The translations under genes and the position numbers were made by a program. A stretch of 64,000 bases of DNA from Filosporella fistucella (lineage: Eukaryota; Ascomycota; Leotiomycetes; Helotiales). Under the pieces are notes generated by a model, which made no database searches, was not told where the DNA came from, and saw nothing but the letters and a program-made list of their open reading frames with translations. The DNA is taken from assembly GCA_030077755.1 (NCBI GenBank), contig JAQJZZ010000015.1:1-64000 (forward strand), in the 5' to 3' direction. Positions 23,542-35,300 of this stretch are shown here, in pieces (position 1 is the first letter of the stretch; each line of letters starts with the position of its first letter).

Positions 23542-24720
23542 TTACTTTGGAGCCTGCGAATCCTCTGGATTGGCATCGATTTCCCCAGCTTCTTCAATCT
23601 CTCCATCTTCCTCTTCCTTGAACTCCCCACATTCAATTGACCTAAAGGAATCGTCGGAACATACTGATCCTCCATCAGATATCGGAGGTCCAGGGTAAAT
23701 ACTTCCCTGCCTACTCTCCAACTCATCGTTGACAGCAAGACAGTCTGGTGTATCCTTCAAATCTCTTTAAGATCTCTGGATCGCAATATCCAGGCTCACC
23801 TGCTCAATCTCTGACAACGTTGGTGGATACTCGGGAATAGGTGGTGGTTGGGATACTTGTAATTGGTACCAAGAATTCAGGATTCACCAATACTGGCCTT
23901 CTGCTTTTTTGCATCCGTCATTGTGGTTGATGAATGATACAGAGCATTGAGCATCCACTCGTTACTATCATTTTCTGATATGGGTCCGGGTTTTTAGATG
24001 TTTTCATCCGAGGATACTATCGAACCGGCAGTACTAGTCCTCTAATTTGGCAGAACTTCATCTGTCAAGTCGTAATCTGCAAGACCACGTTGTCCAATCT
24101 TGATCCCTGTTGGTTTTACGAATGTCTCTGTACTGCGCATTTGCCTTTGGGTATTTGGAATGTACTTTTCCGCATATCAGACGTTCCTCCTCATCCCATA
24201 CTCCAGGAAAGTATGGTACTGTGGTTCCGGCGAGGTAAGGATCCTCATTACTCTGTGGCTGTGGAAGTCGCCCTTTTTCGTACTCGTCCAAAATCTCTTG
24301 CTTTTTACTAAGCAATTCCAAAGGCTCCCACTTGTAGACATTTGTGTTACTGCAACACTAATCTCTGCAGTCTTTACCTGTCCAAAGGCATACTTCACAT
24401 TTGTAAGACTCGTACTCGAAGGGATGGCGGGGCAGAAATTTTGGAGGCATCCCTGGAAACTCGTCGCCCCCTAAAATTTATGTTAGGGATTCTATAGAAT
24501 ATTGTGTTGCAACTTACAAGCCCCACCCCCCAATTGTTTTCTCTGCAAGGTACTGAGCCTCTGTTCTTATTTGTCCAACCGTGTGGGAGGCTTGGAGGAT
24601 ACTGTCGCGCAATACTTCTTGGAATTTCGTTGATGCAGCTTCTGGGGTGCTACCGTTTACGTTCGCATCTCTGGTTACTCGATCAATCATTACTAAAAGA
24701 AGACTAGAATAGTGCCACAT
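23542..24720 (-). pseudogene. Decayed multi-exon gene of unknown function
   Basis: Reading the minus strand from the ATG at 24720 gives about 67 protein-like codons (QEVLRDSILQASHTVGQIR, AEKTIGGWG), a possible donor GTAAGT at 24517 and an acceptor at 24471, then a coherent cysteine-containing segment (FEYESYKCEVCLWTGKDC) interrupted by an in-frame TAG, and the same frame resumes (NVYKWEPLELLSKKQEIL ... DPYLAGTTVPYFPGVWDEEERL) to about 24058. Farther on, 23870-23542 encodes a proline-rich piece and a very acidic tail (KEEEDGEIEEAGEID). The first splice does not keep phase with exon 2, and the TAG is not removed by any intron of normal size. I therefore read this as a recently decayed gene with four cysteines in the middle; the family is unknown. 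An unusual gene model is the alternative. Confidence 0.5.
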
Positions 24721-24945
24721 TGTGACAAAGAATTAAAAGTTATTTTAAAGTAGTTTTTTTTTTGTAGAGAGAAGAGTTGGCATGTTTCCACTGCGTATGC
24801 AATCCTGATTAAAGATGATGTTTAGATAAGCTCACTTTCAATTCAACAAGGCTGACTGATAACCCGCGTTCTTTCAATCATGATCTCATGAAAAGTTATC
24901 AAAAAATTATCGAAACTCACTCCCACCACTATCACTCAAGCACAA
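24721..24945. other. Divergent intergenic region
   Basis: 225 bases between the start of the decayed minus-strand gene and the next plus-strand gene. It includes a T9 run near 24755. It would serve as a shared upstream region; no specific site is supported. Confidence 0.4.
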
Positions 24946-25698
24946 ATGGACAGGCTCCAAGAAGCAATGAACAATACTCCAGCAGTCAACGAGAAGTACG
25001 CCAAAAAGCCTTGGGCGCTAGTAGAAACCTTTCGAACATTCCGAATCCATCGAGGAATCTGGCTCAAAGTAGAATCCGGCGAGACAAAAGAAGAGGCACA
25101 CGCCAGGATGGCTGCATACGATAGTACAGGAATTGATGTATACATTACAGTACTGAGAAGTCTTCTTAGTATGGGTATGGAGATACCACTGGGAAATGAC
25201 TTTTCGAAGGAGGAAAAGGCAGTATTCGAAGTGTTACATAAAGACTTTGGTTACGATCAAGTACAGGACTGGAAGATCAAGCGCCACCTCCACAATCAAA
25301 TCTCTAGTATACCAGCTGGCGACAAGATCATCGATTTCTCGTTGATTTGGCTTTTCGACTCCAAATTCCTTGGCAGTAACAACTTTCAACTGTTTGATTC
25401 GACTCAGTATTGGCTATTCAAGAACAATAAATGGCATTTATCCACTGAAAGTCATGATGGCCAGATACAGGAGTACATTCAAAGTACCATGAGGACCCAC
25501 TCAATCAGATGTAGTAACGATTATCCAATCGCAGATGCTATCTGGAAGTCTTACCTCTTAGTATATACCAGGATTCATCAGAATCCTTTCGGTAATGGAC
25601 AGGGCCCACAGGGTGCTGGCACGCCTCATCCTTTGGAGCATACTCTACCAGCATGGGAAAGGTTCCAAAAGGGATCGGAAGGTGTTGAAAGGGAGTAA
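24946..25698 (+). CDS. Hypothetical 250-aa protein
   Basis: An uninterrupted frame starting MDRLQEAMNN after a CAAGCACAA leader. The N-terminal half is charged and helical-looking (EKYAKKPWALVETFRTFRIHRG, GETKEEAHARMAAYDST); the middle has aromatic-rich stretches (IIDFSLIWLFDSKF, FDSTQYWLFKNNKWHL); the C-terminus is polar, with QNPFGNGQGPQG and LPAWERFQKG. There is no signal peptide or membrane segment and I do not recognise the family. It has a good start context, no RIP damage and island-like codon use, so I take it as real. Like the coiled-coil gene and the split gene it is followed by a cluster of CCYATTGG-type short palindromes, which suggests these three lineage-specific genes share the same kind of 3' environment. 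Confidence 0.6.
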   Translation: MDRLQEAMNNTPAVNEKYAKKPWALVETFRTFRIHRGIWLKVESGETKEEAHARMAAYDSTGIDVYITVLRSLLSMGMEIPLGNDFSKEEKAVFEVLHKDFGYDQVQDWKIKRHLHNQISSIPAGDKIIDFSLIWLFDSKFLGSNNFQLFDSTQYWLFKNNKWHLSTESHDGQIQEYIQSTMRTHSIRCSNDYPIADAIWKSYLLVYTRIHQNPFGNGQGPQGAGTPHPLEHTLPAWERFQKGSEGVERE

Positions 25699-25750
25699 CC
25701 GCATATGAGACATGTGCAAAGAGTACTGGATGGAGAAAGGTTTGCTAGAT

Positions 25751-25850
25751 ATCCCCATTGGATTGGAATACCTCCTATTGAGGTCAACTAAATGCCCCAA
25801 CTGAGCTATCTGATACAATCTCAAGGAATGCCCCTATAGGGTAAATTAGA
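25751..25850. repeat. Short palindrome cluster after the 250-aa gene
   Basis: Units: ATCCCCATTGGAT (25751-25763), CCTCCTATTGAGG (25771-25783), GCCCCAACTGAGC (about 25794-25806) and TGCCCCTATAGGGTA (about 25838-25852). Same class as the clusters after two other genes. They begin about 50 bases after the stop. Confidence 0.7.
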
Positions 25851-25879
25851 TAATCAATGAAGAATTCGGCTGAGCTTTT

Positions 25880-26115
25880 CTAACCTTTATTTTTAATGGA
25901 TCCTAAGGATCCTAAAATCCCTAATACTAAATCCCAGGATCCTAAAGATCCTAGGATCCATCACGTGACAATAGTCACGGGATTCCTTTCCTAGTAATCC
26001 TTTGGCTCCTAGGATTCCCCTAGTGGCCTCAGGCATTCAGGCTAATAACACTGTAGCTTCCTGGTAACGTGACCGTAATAGGCGAGGCGTAGCCGCCGCC
26101 CCGTTACGCTATCAT
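25880..26115. mobile_element. Probable relic of a solo LTR or small repeat element
   Basis: A dense run of GGATCC/CCTAGGATCC units (25897-25955), TCACGTGACAATAGTCACGGG (about 25960), then GGCGAGGCGTAGCCGCCGCCCC (26081-26102). The ordering GATCC repeats - CACGTGA - GTAACGTGACCGTAATA resembles the middle of the B-type LTRs (for example 47020-47187), so this may be a diverged solo LTR. There is no terminal repeat pair to prove it. Confidence 0.4.
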
Positions 26116-26138
26116 AATTTTTACCCCGGTCCGCTATT

Positions 26139-26372
26139 TTATTTCATTGGATTTTTGCCTCTGCGATGCGAAAAGATCCGGGAACGAATAGATATCCATG
26201 CTTCTTTCTTGCATTCTCGACTTTCACTACTTTGCTTGTTTTGATTCGCTGTCGACGCGACTGACACACCTGGCTTCCATCCTCTACCTCCGACTCCATT
26301 TTCAACGCTCAAATCACTAACCACGGCCTCCTGACTGTCTGGTTCGATTTCGATTTGATTTGATTCTTCCAA
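26139..26372 (-). CDS. Small hypothetical ORF
   Basis: A 77-codon minus-strand frame (MEESNQIEIEPDSQEAVVSD..., basic end) in a short segment of ordinary composition between two AT-rich/repeat stretches. Codon choice looks coding-like and the ATG has a reasonable context, but there is no recognisable domain. It could be a fragment of a larger lost gene. Confidence 0.25.
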   Translation of the reverse strand: MEESNQIEIEPDSQEAVVSDLSVENGVGGRGWKPGVSVASTANQNKQSSESRECKKEAWISIRSRIFSHRRGKNPMK

Positions 26373-26967
26373 GGTAGATTGATTCGGAAGTGTATTATTT
26401 ATTGAATTTACTGGTTTTATAATAAGAGATATATGCGTGCATTTATTCCCTCATGTTCCTATAGCTGATGCCTTGGTCTATAACATCATATAAACCCGTG
26501 GCCCCGTCACCGTAATCAACTTATTACTATTTCCTACTATAAAGTTGCATATGTTCCTAAAGCCCCACAGGCTCCCAGGAACCTTCCTTCCAGGAATTAC
26601 TCGATTCCCAAAAGAACAATTACTCTTAGAATACTTTCTCCTATAACCCATCGGTCTTCCAGGAATTACCATAGCAAATACAAGTAATAAATAATTAACA
26701 ATACTCATAATATCCTTTTATATGCAATTTATATAATATATTGTTAATCAATTATAAAAGTAAATAATTGATATTTAAAACTCAAATCAAGATCACTTGG
26801 CGCACTCGGCTAAAGATCGCGTTTTCGCACTAGTTAATTATATTGCTATAGGGATAGCTGCTTTATATAAGCGATCACTACCCGCGCCATAACCTCGAAG
26901 CCTTTCTCAATTTTTCTACTACGTTATGTGCCAAAATTCTACATTGTGCCGAAATTGAATATTAGCC
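26373..26967. other. AT-rich intergenic region upstream of the MFS gene
   Basis: Mostly AT-rich. CTTCCAGGAATTAC occurs twice, at 26587-26600 and 26656-26669, and a related CCCAGGAACCTTCC lies just upstream. This looks like small repeat debris. The last ~80 bases are the exporter's probable leader. Confidence 0.45.
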
Positions 26968-28785
26968 ATGTTAGATAAACCTTCTAGGTTAGCATCTGAC
27001 GTCTATCCATCTTCGTATTTAACAGCTTCTAGGTCACTTGCTGAAGGAGACTTACCATTAACGGAAAAATCAGTTGTGCGTGCCGATGAGTTATCCCCAT
27101 CATCAAGCGTGCCTGCTCTCGAAACCATTGCCCTCGAACCTGAAAAGTTAACTGGGATACGACTACATATTCTCTCAACAGCATTTTCAATTGCAACATT
27201 TATGATTGCTATTGATAGAACAATTATAGGTACGCCAACAATATTCTCAAATCTTCTAACTGACCAATACAGCAAATGCAATCCCAAAAATTACGACTCG
27301 TTTCCATTCGCTCGAGGATGTCGGATGGTATGGCAGTGCCTATCTCCTCACGCAAATGTCTACACAGCCAACGTTTGGCAGAGTATATGTTTATTTTGAC
27401 TCCAAGACCATGTATCTGCTTTCTCTGGCCATATTCGAACTTGGATCAATTCTCTGTGCTGTGGCACCTAACTCTCCCGTTTTCATTCTTGGACGATCGA
27501 TCGCAGGTATCGGATCTGCTGGGATGTTGACCGGGAGTCTGGCAATTTATGGCCAAATTGTACCATTACGGCAGCGACCAGCGGGAATGGCTGTGATCAC
27601 AGCTATGTACGGAATCGCGGGTCTCTTAGGTCCACCACTTGGTGGTGTCTTCACGGATACGCCTCACCTTACATGGAGATTCTGCTTTTGGATTAATCTA
27701 CGTAAGATTCAATTCTCAACCATGAATCATGCTAATTATCTAGCTTTTGGAGTTATTTCTGCCCTGATTATCATTTTCGTTTTGGTTCAGAAGCCAAGTC
27801 AACACGAAGGTCTACCTTTCTTGAAAAAACTCCAGCGGCTTGACCCTGCAGGCGCAGTTATTTTGACATCCAGCCTAGTCTGTTTGTTCCTAGCTTTGGA
27901 ATGGGGAGGTACTCAGTTCCCGTGGTCAGCATCTCGAGTATGGGGCTGCCTCATAGGATTTGGCATCCTGGCAATCAGCTTCGTAGTTTTACAAGCTTTT
28001 CGGAAAGAAAAGTCGGTTCAACCCCTCCCTTCAATTCAAACTAACGTTCTAGGGCCACCATTCCTCTGAGAATTCTCAAACAACGGACTGTCGCTATAAG
28101 TTGCACATTTTCCGCTCTCTATAGTATCGCCCAAAACACCCACTCGTACTATCTACCAATCTATTTCCAAGCCGTGAAAGGCACTAGTGCATCATTATCT
28201 GGTGCTTACGGTCTACCATTCACGATTGTTAGTGCCATCTGCACAATATCCGTCGGTTTTTTGATGACTGCATATGGACACTATATCCCGTTCATGTGGG
28301 CGGGTTCTATCTTTTATGTTGCAGGTAGCGTGATGTGCTACTTACTCGAGATCAGCAGTGGTCCGGTGAAATGGGTTGGCTGTCAAATTTTGACAGGGAT
28401 GGGCTTCGGAATCTCAGTACAAGTGGGATTCATCGCCGTTCAGGTTGTAACGCCTCCTGAAGACATGCCTACGGCGTGCGCTTGGGAGGTTTTTTTCAAA
28501 TGTCTTGGTGGGGCGATTGGTATCAGTATCGCCCAATCAATATTCTCGGACGTATTATATGCCCAGTTGGATTCTATCGATGGCCTAAGCGCAACCCAGA
28601 TTATTGACGCCGGAGCGTCTGGCCAATTTCTGGAGACTGTTAAAGCTGCCTACAATGAGGCTGTTACAAACGCATTCATCTTGGCTATCGCCGCAACGTC
28701 TCTTGCAGGAGTGGTATGCTGGGGCATGGAGTGGCGCCAAATAGAACACGAAGATACCACGGACGCGGAAAACGGAAGAACTTAA
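26968..28785 (+). CDS. MFS drug/metabolite exporter (DHA14-like), 3 introns
   Basis: Exons 26968-27229, 27273-27701, 27744-28011 and 28053-28785 join to 1692 nt (563 aa). Introns are 43, 42 and 41 nt. Intron 1 is GTACGC..CTAAC..CAG; its removal restores TIIANAIPKIT. Intron 2 is GTAAGA..CTAAT..TAG and restores WINLPFG. Intron 3 is GTCGGT..CTAAC..TAG and restores EKATIPLRILKQR, removing an apparent frameshift. The protein has a polar N-terminus of about 70 residues, then a multi-span major facilitator domain with DVGWYGSAYLLT, GRVYVYFDSK (motif A-like), the antiporter motif C segment GIAGLLGPPLGG, and YYLPIYFQAVKGTS, all typical of 14-span fungal toxin/drug exporters. It lies 540 bp upstream of the PKS on the same strand and so probably exports its product. 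Substrate cannot be told from sequence. Confidence 0.93.
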
Positions 28786-29325
28786 TCCGCAGACCCTGGG
28801 GATTCCCGGTTTCTAGTGGCTGGAATCCTTCGCTTTGTTCCAATTCTCCACCAATTCCATGGGCTTCCCCGATTTAGGTCCCTAAGATACTGTCGCGAAT
28901 TCATCATGATTCACGGATATATCTCTCCCCTTGAAATACTTTCCCATGCTTCATGTGAATGTATACGACGGTGGGCGTCATTGTTTAGTGACCCCCGGTT
29001 CATGTATGGATACAGCAGTACCCATTTGGAATATTGAATGCAAGGCTTACCTTCGTCCACCATGAAGCAAGAGCTAAGACCAAAGCTCGTACCGCATTTG
29101 GAAAGGGGAAGCAGATGTGATTTTGAAATGTGGCACAGGTTGAGATGTTCTGAAATTTGGTGGTGTTTCGTTAGAGCACGGGCAAATAATTCGTTGCTTG
29201 CTAATGTTTTTCTTTCGTTCAAATTTCATTTTCTACGCATTTACCTATCTCATCCAGAGTTTTAGAAGTCTTTTGAATATTCACCCCCGTATTTTCAAAC
29301 TCTGTGGTGTTTTAGGCAAGACGTC
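28786..29325. other. Intergenic region between MFS exporter and PKS
   Basis: 540 bases that must hold the exporter's 3' UTR and the PKS promoter. No gene: the frames here are short and do not resemble proteins. A pyrimidine/T-rich stretch (29205-29260) precedes the PKS start. No specific regulatory site can be supported. Confidence 0.6.
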
Positions 29326-32300
29326 ATGACGGATCCAATTCAGATTGCCGTCATCGGTATGGGATGTCGTCTACCCGGTGGTGCAAGTGATCCCGAAAAG
29401 CTTTGGAAACTGCTCGCAGAAGGCCGAAGTGGATGGAAAGAGGTACCAGCTGACCGCTGGAAGTGGAAATCTTTCTACCATCCGAATCCAGAGGCTAAAG
29501 AGGCTATCAACTCTCGCAGTGGCTACTTTTTAGACGAAGACGTTGCCGCGTTTGATGCTAGATTTTTTAGTATTCCAACCTGGGAAGCACATGGAATGGA
29601 CCCCCAACAAAGAATACTACTCGAGACTACGTATGAGGCTCTCGAGAATGCGGGTATTCCATTGCAAAGTATCAGAGGATCTGATACATCGGTTTATGTC
29701 GGATTGTACACTAGAGACTACGACAGAATGGGTTACAAAGACTTGCCTGAGATCACAAAAGTTCATATCACAGGATCAGGTGAGGCTGTGGTAGCCAATC
29801 GGATATCATATTTGTTCGATTTGAAAGGAGCTTCGCTCACTATCGACACTGGATGTGTACGTTTAATTCTGGAAATCTAAGGGTTAATGCTAATTGTGTC
29901 CAGTCTGGTAGTATGGTGGCCCTCCATCAAGCTTGCTTGAGTCTCCGAGCTGGGGAATCAACCATGGCAATTGTGGGGGGAACTCAACTGTTGCTTCACC
30001 CAGACCAAACAATACCAATGAGCATGGTTGGGTGAGTACACCTCCGCAACTCTCTCTCTATTTAGAACTGACCTCTACGGAAGAATGGTAAATCCAAATG
30101 GAAGATGTTATGTCTTTGACGAACGCGGCTCCGGCTACGCTCGAGGAGAAGGTGTAGGTACCATCATTCTAAAACGCTTAGAAGATGCATTGGATGCCGG
30201 TGATCCAATTCATGCCATCATCCGAAATTCGGCATTGAATCAGGATGGGAAGACCGCTGGGATATCCCTTCCGAGTTCAGATGCGCAAGCTGCTCTAATG
30301 AAGCGAGTCTATGTGAACGCGAGGCTGGACCCTCAAGACACTCCGTATGTTGAAGCTCACGGTACTGTAAGTAGTAAATAATACACAGGAACAGATGTTT
30401 ACTAACTCTCTTTCCAGGGAACCCAAGCCGGTAAGTACTCTATACCGAGATTGTCCATTGTTATAAGACTGCACATACCCCATTTTTGAGACTGGCACTT
30501 CAGTTCAACTGTTGTGACAAATCTACAATCTTAGCCAACCCCCAACATTCTTGGCTTGAAGTTAGGATTTATTTAAGGGGTTAAACTATATGGAAACCGT
30601 CTAGCTGACGTTATTAGGCGATAACGCTGAAATTTCTTCGATATCACAAATATTTTGCAGTGCTGAAAGAGAACATCCGCTCTACGTCGGATCTGTGAAA
30701 TCCAACATCGGCCATTTAGAAGCGTCAAGTGGTATCGCCGGGTTAATTAAAAGCGTTATGATGTTAAAGAAGGGTCTCATTCCACCAAATCTTGATTTCG
30801 TCACCCCGAAACCCATTTTGAGGCTAGCAGAGAGGAATATCAAAGTATGTGCATCCACTTTCGCTTTATCTCATTTCCGAATGTCATCTTAGATGCATAA
30901 AATCATATAGTAAACATACTAAACCTTGATAGATTCCTATTGAACTTACACCACTCCCAGAGGTGGATGCAACTGGGACTCGACGGATCTCTCTGAATAG
31001 CTTTGGATATGGTGGTACGAACGCCCACGTCATTCTGCAATCCGCACCTTTTCTAGACCGATCATCTAGACCACTTACGAATGGTAGAATTCCCCAACCC
31101 AATGGCGATAATTGGAATCAGGAACCTCACTCCGCAGGCGGAGATTTGTCAAACAGTATGCCAAATGGTGTTGTGAGTGCTTCGAATGGCGAGATACAAC
31201 ATTCAGTCTCTCCAAACTTATTTGTCCTCACGGCATCTTGTGATAAGTCACTCCGGACGAATATTGAAAACCTGAAATCGTATATTTCCGAAGATCCTCA
31301 CACCCTTAATCTTCAAGACTTATCCCACACTCTAACGGAGCGAAGGTCTATTTTCCCGTTGAGGTTTACTGCTGTTGCAACAACCACTGAGGAACTAGCT
31401 GCTTTATTGGGAGAGAAGTCTCCAAGAATTTCAAGAGTGGCTTCAAACATTCAGCTTACCTTTGTATTCACTGGGCAAGGTGCTCAATGGCCAACCATGG
31501 GCAGAGAACTCCTGCATCGAAATGGCGCTTTCAAGAGCTCTATTTTGAAATCTGAGTGTTTCTTAAAGGAAGAAGGGTGTAACTGGAGTCTATTGGATGA
31601 GTTGGTGAAAGACGGTTCTTCTTCTAGAATCGGAGAGAGTGAGATTTCTCAGCCTGCCACTACTGCTTTACAAATCGCACTAGTTGACCTTCTTCTTTCC
31701 TTTTGCGTCCAGCCCAATTTTGTATGTGGACATAGCTCTGGTGAGATTGCTGCCGCGTACGCTGCAGGAATGCTCTCTCATAAGGCAGCAATTCAAACGT
31801 AAGTGTTCGCATATAGATCCGTCCATGTTCTATTGAATAGCTACATTCAATTCCGTTGTCTATAAATTTATTTCTGACTTCTTAGCAGTGCCTACCGTCG
31901 TGGGATATGGTCTTCGGCCGCCAAAAAACTGAACAGCAGTAAAGGATCGATGATGGCTGTAGGGGTGGGTGAAACTGAGGCTCTCCACTACATTGAGCAA
32001 GTCAAAACAGGTCTTGCAGTTGTGGCTTGCGTCAATAGTCCATATAGCACCACTATATCTGGTGATGAAGCCGCCATCGACGAACTCAAAACCATTCTCG
32101 ACAAGGAATCAAAGTTTGCGAGAAAGCTTGCCGTCGATACAGCCTATCACTCCCACCATATGAGAAAGGTCTCAAAGCAGTACTTCGAATCCCTCACCTG
32201 TAGCAAGCCAGGGCTCACACAGAAAAACATTCGTTTCTTCTCGTCCGTGACAGGTTCCGAAAAGACGAGCGACTTTGACGCTTCATATTGGACTCAGAAT

Positions 32301-35300
32301 CTAGTCTCGAAGGTACGTTTCAGTGAAGCTATACAACTTCTGGCTCAGAAGTCGGCGAACTCCAAAAATTCCAATATCTTCATCGAGATTGGGCCACACA
32401 GTGCGTTGGCTGGACCATTGAGGCAGATCATGACCAATCAGAACATCAAATATACTTACTTGCCAGCTTTTATCAGAGGCCAGGATGCTATCCGCACGGT
32501 GCTAGGTATGGCTGGACAGCTCTTTGAGAATGGGTACTCAATCGATTTGAAGGCAACAACAGTGCTCACTTTATCCGCTACGCAACCAAAGGTCATTTCG
32601 AATCTAGCCCCATATGCCTGGGACCATTCTATTAGTTTCTGGCATGAGTCACGTTTGAGCCGTGAACATCGATTAAGAGAATTCCCATATCACGACCTTT
32701 TGGGGCTCCTTGACGTACACAGTAACATATTTGAGCCAAGATGGCGATATCATATATCGGTAGACACCATCCCGTGGATTAAAGATCACGTTATTGAAGG
32801 GTCTATGATATTTCCAGGTTCAGGTTATCTTTGCATGGCTATTGAAGCCATGCGACAAATTACTCAAATACGCAAGACATCTGGATCGCCCTCAAAGTTT
32901 GTGCTAAAGGATATCTCGTTCTCAAAACCAATTGTTGTCCCGGAACCGCCTTTGGATGGCTTCACTCCAGAGATTGAAGTGCAGCTTACTTTAAGCCCAG
33001 CACAGAAGACTAGCAGCAGATGGGAAATTTTTCGAATATTTTCATTATCGACAGATGGTTCTTGGAGCGAACATTGCTCAGGACAGATCAGCCTGACAAT
33101 GGCTTCCAAAACTGATGAGTTGGAGGGGTCTAGAGAAGCCGATTTCGCCAAGTCTCAACAACTAGAGAATCTCGAAGATATGAAGAGCGTCTGCAATATA
33201 TCAATCCAGAACACGCAATTTTATGAAGATTTGAAACTAAGTGGCAACGATTTTGGTACCACATTTCGAGCTCTGGGGGACATTAAATTCGGACGATGCA
33301 AAGCATATGGGAGGCTCCAAATACCCAATGTTGCAGCACACATGCCACGATGTTATATGGAACCGCATGTCATTCATCCGGCAACCCTGGATGCAATTAA
33401 CCAAATGCTGGCAGCACTTTTCAAGCGCCATTGCACAAATTCTCCTCTCATGCCTGTGTTCATTGGGATGGTATCTGTCTCTGCAGACATTGGGACAAGG
33501 CCCGGTGACGAACTCCTTGTAACCACAGATATTACCCCAGAGGGGCTACGCTCATCGACTGGCAATTCATGGGCTTTCCAGAAAAACCAAGATTCGACAC
33601 TATCCCTTGTAGTTTCCACTTTGAACCTACGCCTTCGAGGTATTGGCGATGCCCAAACGGATGACATAGACTTCCCATTCCTGAGAAAAATGGCGTATAC
33701 GCTTGAATGGGAACCCGCTGCTGCTTTAACTGCCAATCCATCAGACCCGACTACGAAAGAGGGTGATGGTTACAAGCAGCTTTTGGGTCCGGCGCTGCAC
33801 ATCCTAAAAGATTCGAAATCCGACATTCTTTCAACTTTTGAAACCAACTTGTCGCGTTCTCTAGTCGGACAAAAAATGAGTTTATCAAGTTCGTCGCTAA
33901 ATAAACTTCCACTAGATCCAGACATCCTCTACATTGTGTTAGATGACTTATCTGATCCCCTTCTTCTGGATCCTTCCCCTGAGCGGTTTGAATCTCTAAA
34001 ACTTCTGTTTTTGTCCACCAAATCGATCATTTGGGTCAGCACGAGAAATTTCAACTCAATCGGCGAGGTTGCCAATCAAGGCTTGGTAACTGGTGTGGCT
34101 AGAGTTGCCCGCCGTGAGAATGAAGGTCTAAGATTTGTCACCCTCGATATTTACAACAATACTGGTGAAGTCATGGACAAGACCATCCAGGTCATTCGAT
34201 CTTGTTTCTGGCCTTTAAACAAGGAAGAGAAGTCTAATGAGCATGAGTTTATCATTCAAAACGGGACTCTTCTTGTACCGCGTCTCAAAACAGCCTCTCG
34301 TTTCGATGACTGGGTTCACAGAGGTCTTAACAGTTCAAATCTGGAACCAACCTTATATCAGCAGTCAGAACGGCCTTTGAAGCTAGAGGTGGGAACCCCT
34401 GGGCTCCTGTCTAGTCTCCGATTCGTCGATGATCCTGATGCTTCGGCTCCATTAGAAGCAGAGCAGATTCGAATTGAAGCCAGGGCATACGGAATCAACT
34501 TCAAAGATGTGTTTATTGCGTTGGGCCAGATGCTTCCAGGCGTTAATATGGTTGGAGAAGTCGCTGGCATCATTACTGACGTTGGGTCTTCCATGCTGAC
34601 ACGATTCAAGGTAGGGGATCGCGTGGCGGCTGTTGGAGCTCGTCCATTTGCCAGTTTGGCCGTAGTTTCTGGCTGGCAAGCGTGCATCCTACCAGATAAA
34701 ATCCCGTTTACTCTTGGCGCGTCTATCCCAACAGTCTTCCTGACAGCATATCAGAGCATTGTAGAAGTGGCAAGATTTAGGAGAGGACAGACGATCTTGA
34801 TTCATGCGGCCTCGGGAGGGGTTGGACAAGCTGCAATAATGCTGGCACAGAACATTGGTGCGAGCCAAATCTTCGCAACGGTCGGAAGCGTAGCGAAACG
34901 ACAGTTGCTGACAGAGAAGTACAACATACCGGAAAGTCATATTTTCTCATCCCGCTCTCGAACTTTCAAGCAAGGGGTTCTTCGTCTTACAGCAAACAAA
35001 GGTGTCGATGTTGTGATCAATTCACTTTCCGGGGAATGGCTCAGTGATACGTGGGAATGTATCGCGCGTCTCGGAAAATTTGTGGAAATAGGCAAAGCCG
35101 ACATCTATAATAGAGGACAACTTAGTATGGTGCCGTTCGATCGAAGTGCCACATTTGCTGCTGTAGATCTTGTCGTACTCTTCGAGGAGGAACCTGAAAA
35201 CATGACAGTTCGCTTCGCCAGGATCATGTCTATGTTTGAGCAGGGTATTCTTAAGTCTCTTGAACCGGTTACAATAACTCCTATATCTTCAATCGAGGAT

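Noticed and set aside
28040..28072. Apparent frameshift and early stop in the MFS gene
   Set aside because: A 41-nt intron (28012-28052) with branch CTAAC and acceptor TAG restores the frame and the expected IPLRILKQR sequence.
28816..29265. Short open frames between the MFS and PKS genes
   Set aside because: Overlapping frames on both strands, none with domain likeness; the region is better explained as UTR and promoter.
29853..30895. Several separate small genes at the start of the PKS
   Set aside because: All are exon fragments of one gene; splice sites join them in frame through the conserved KS motifs.
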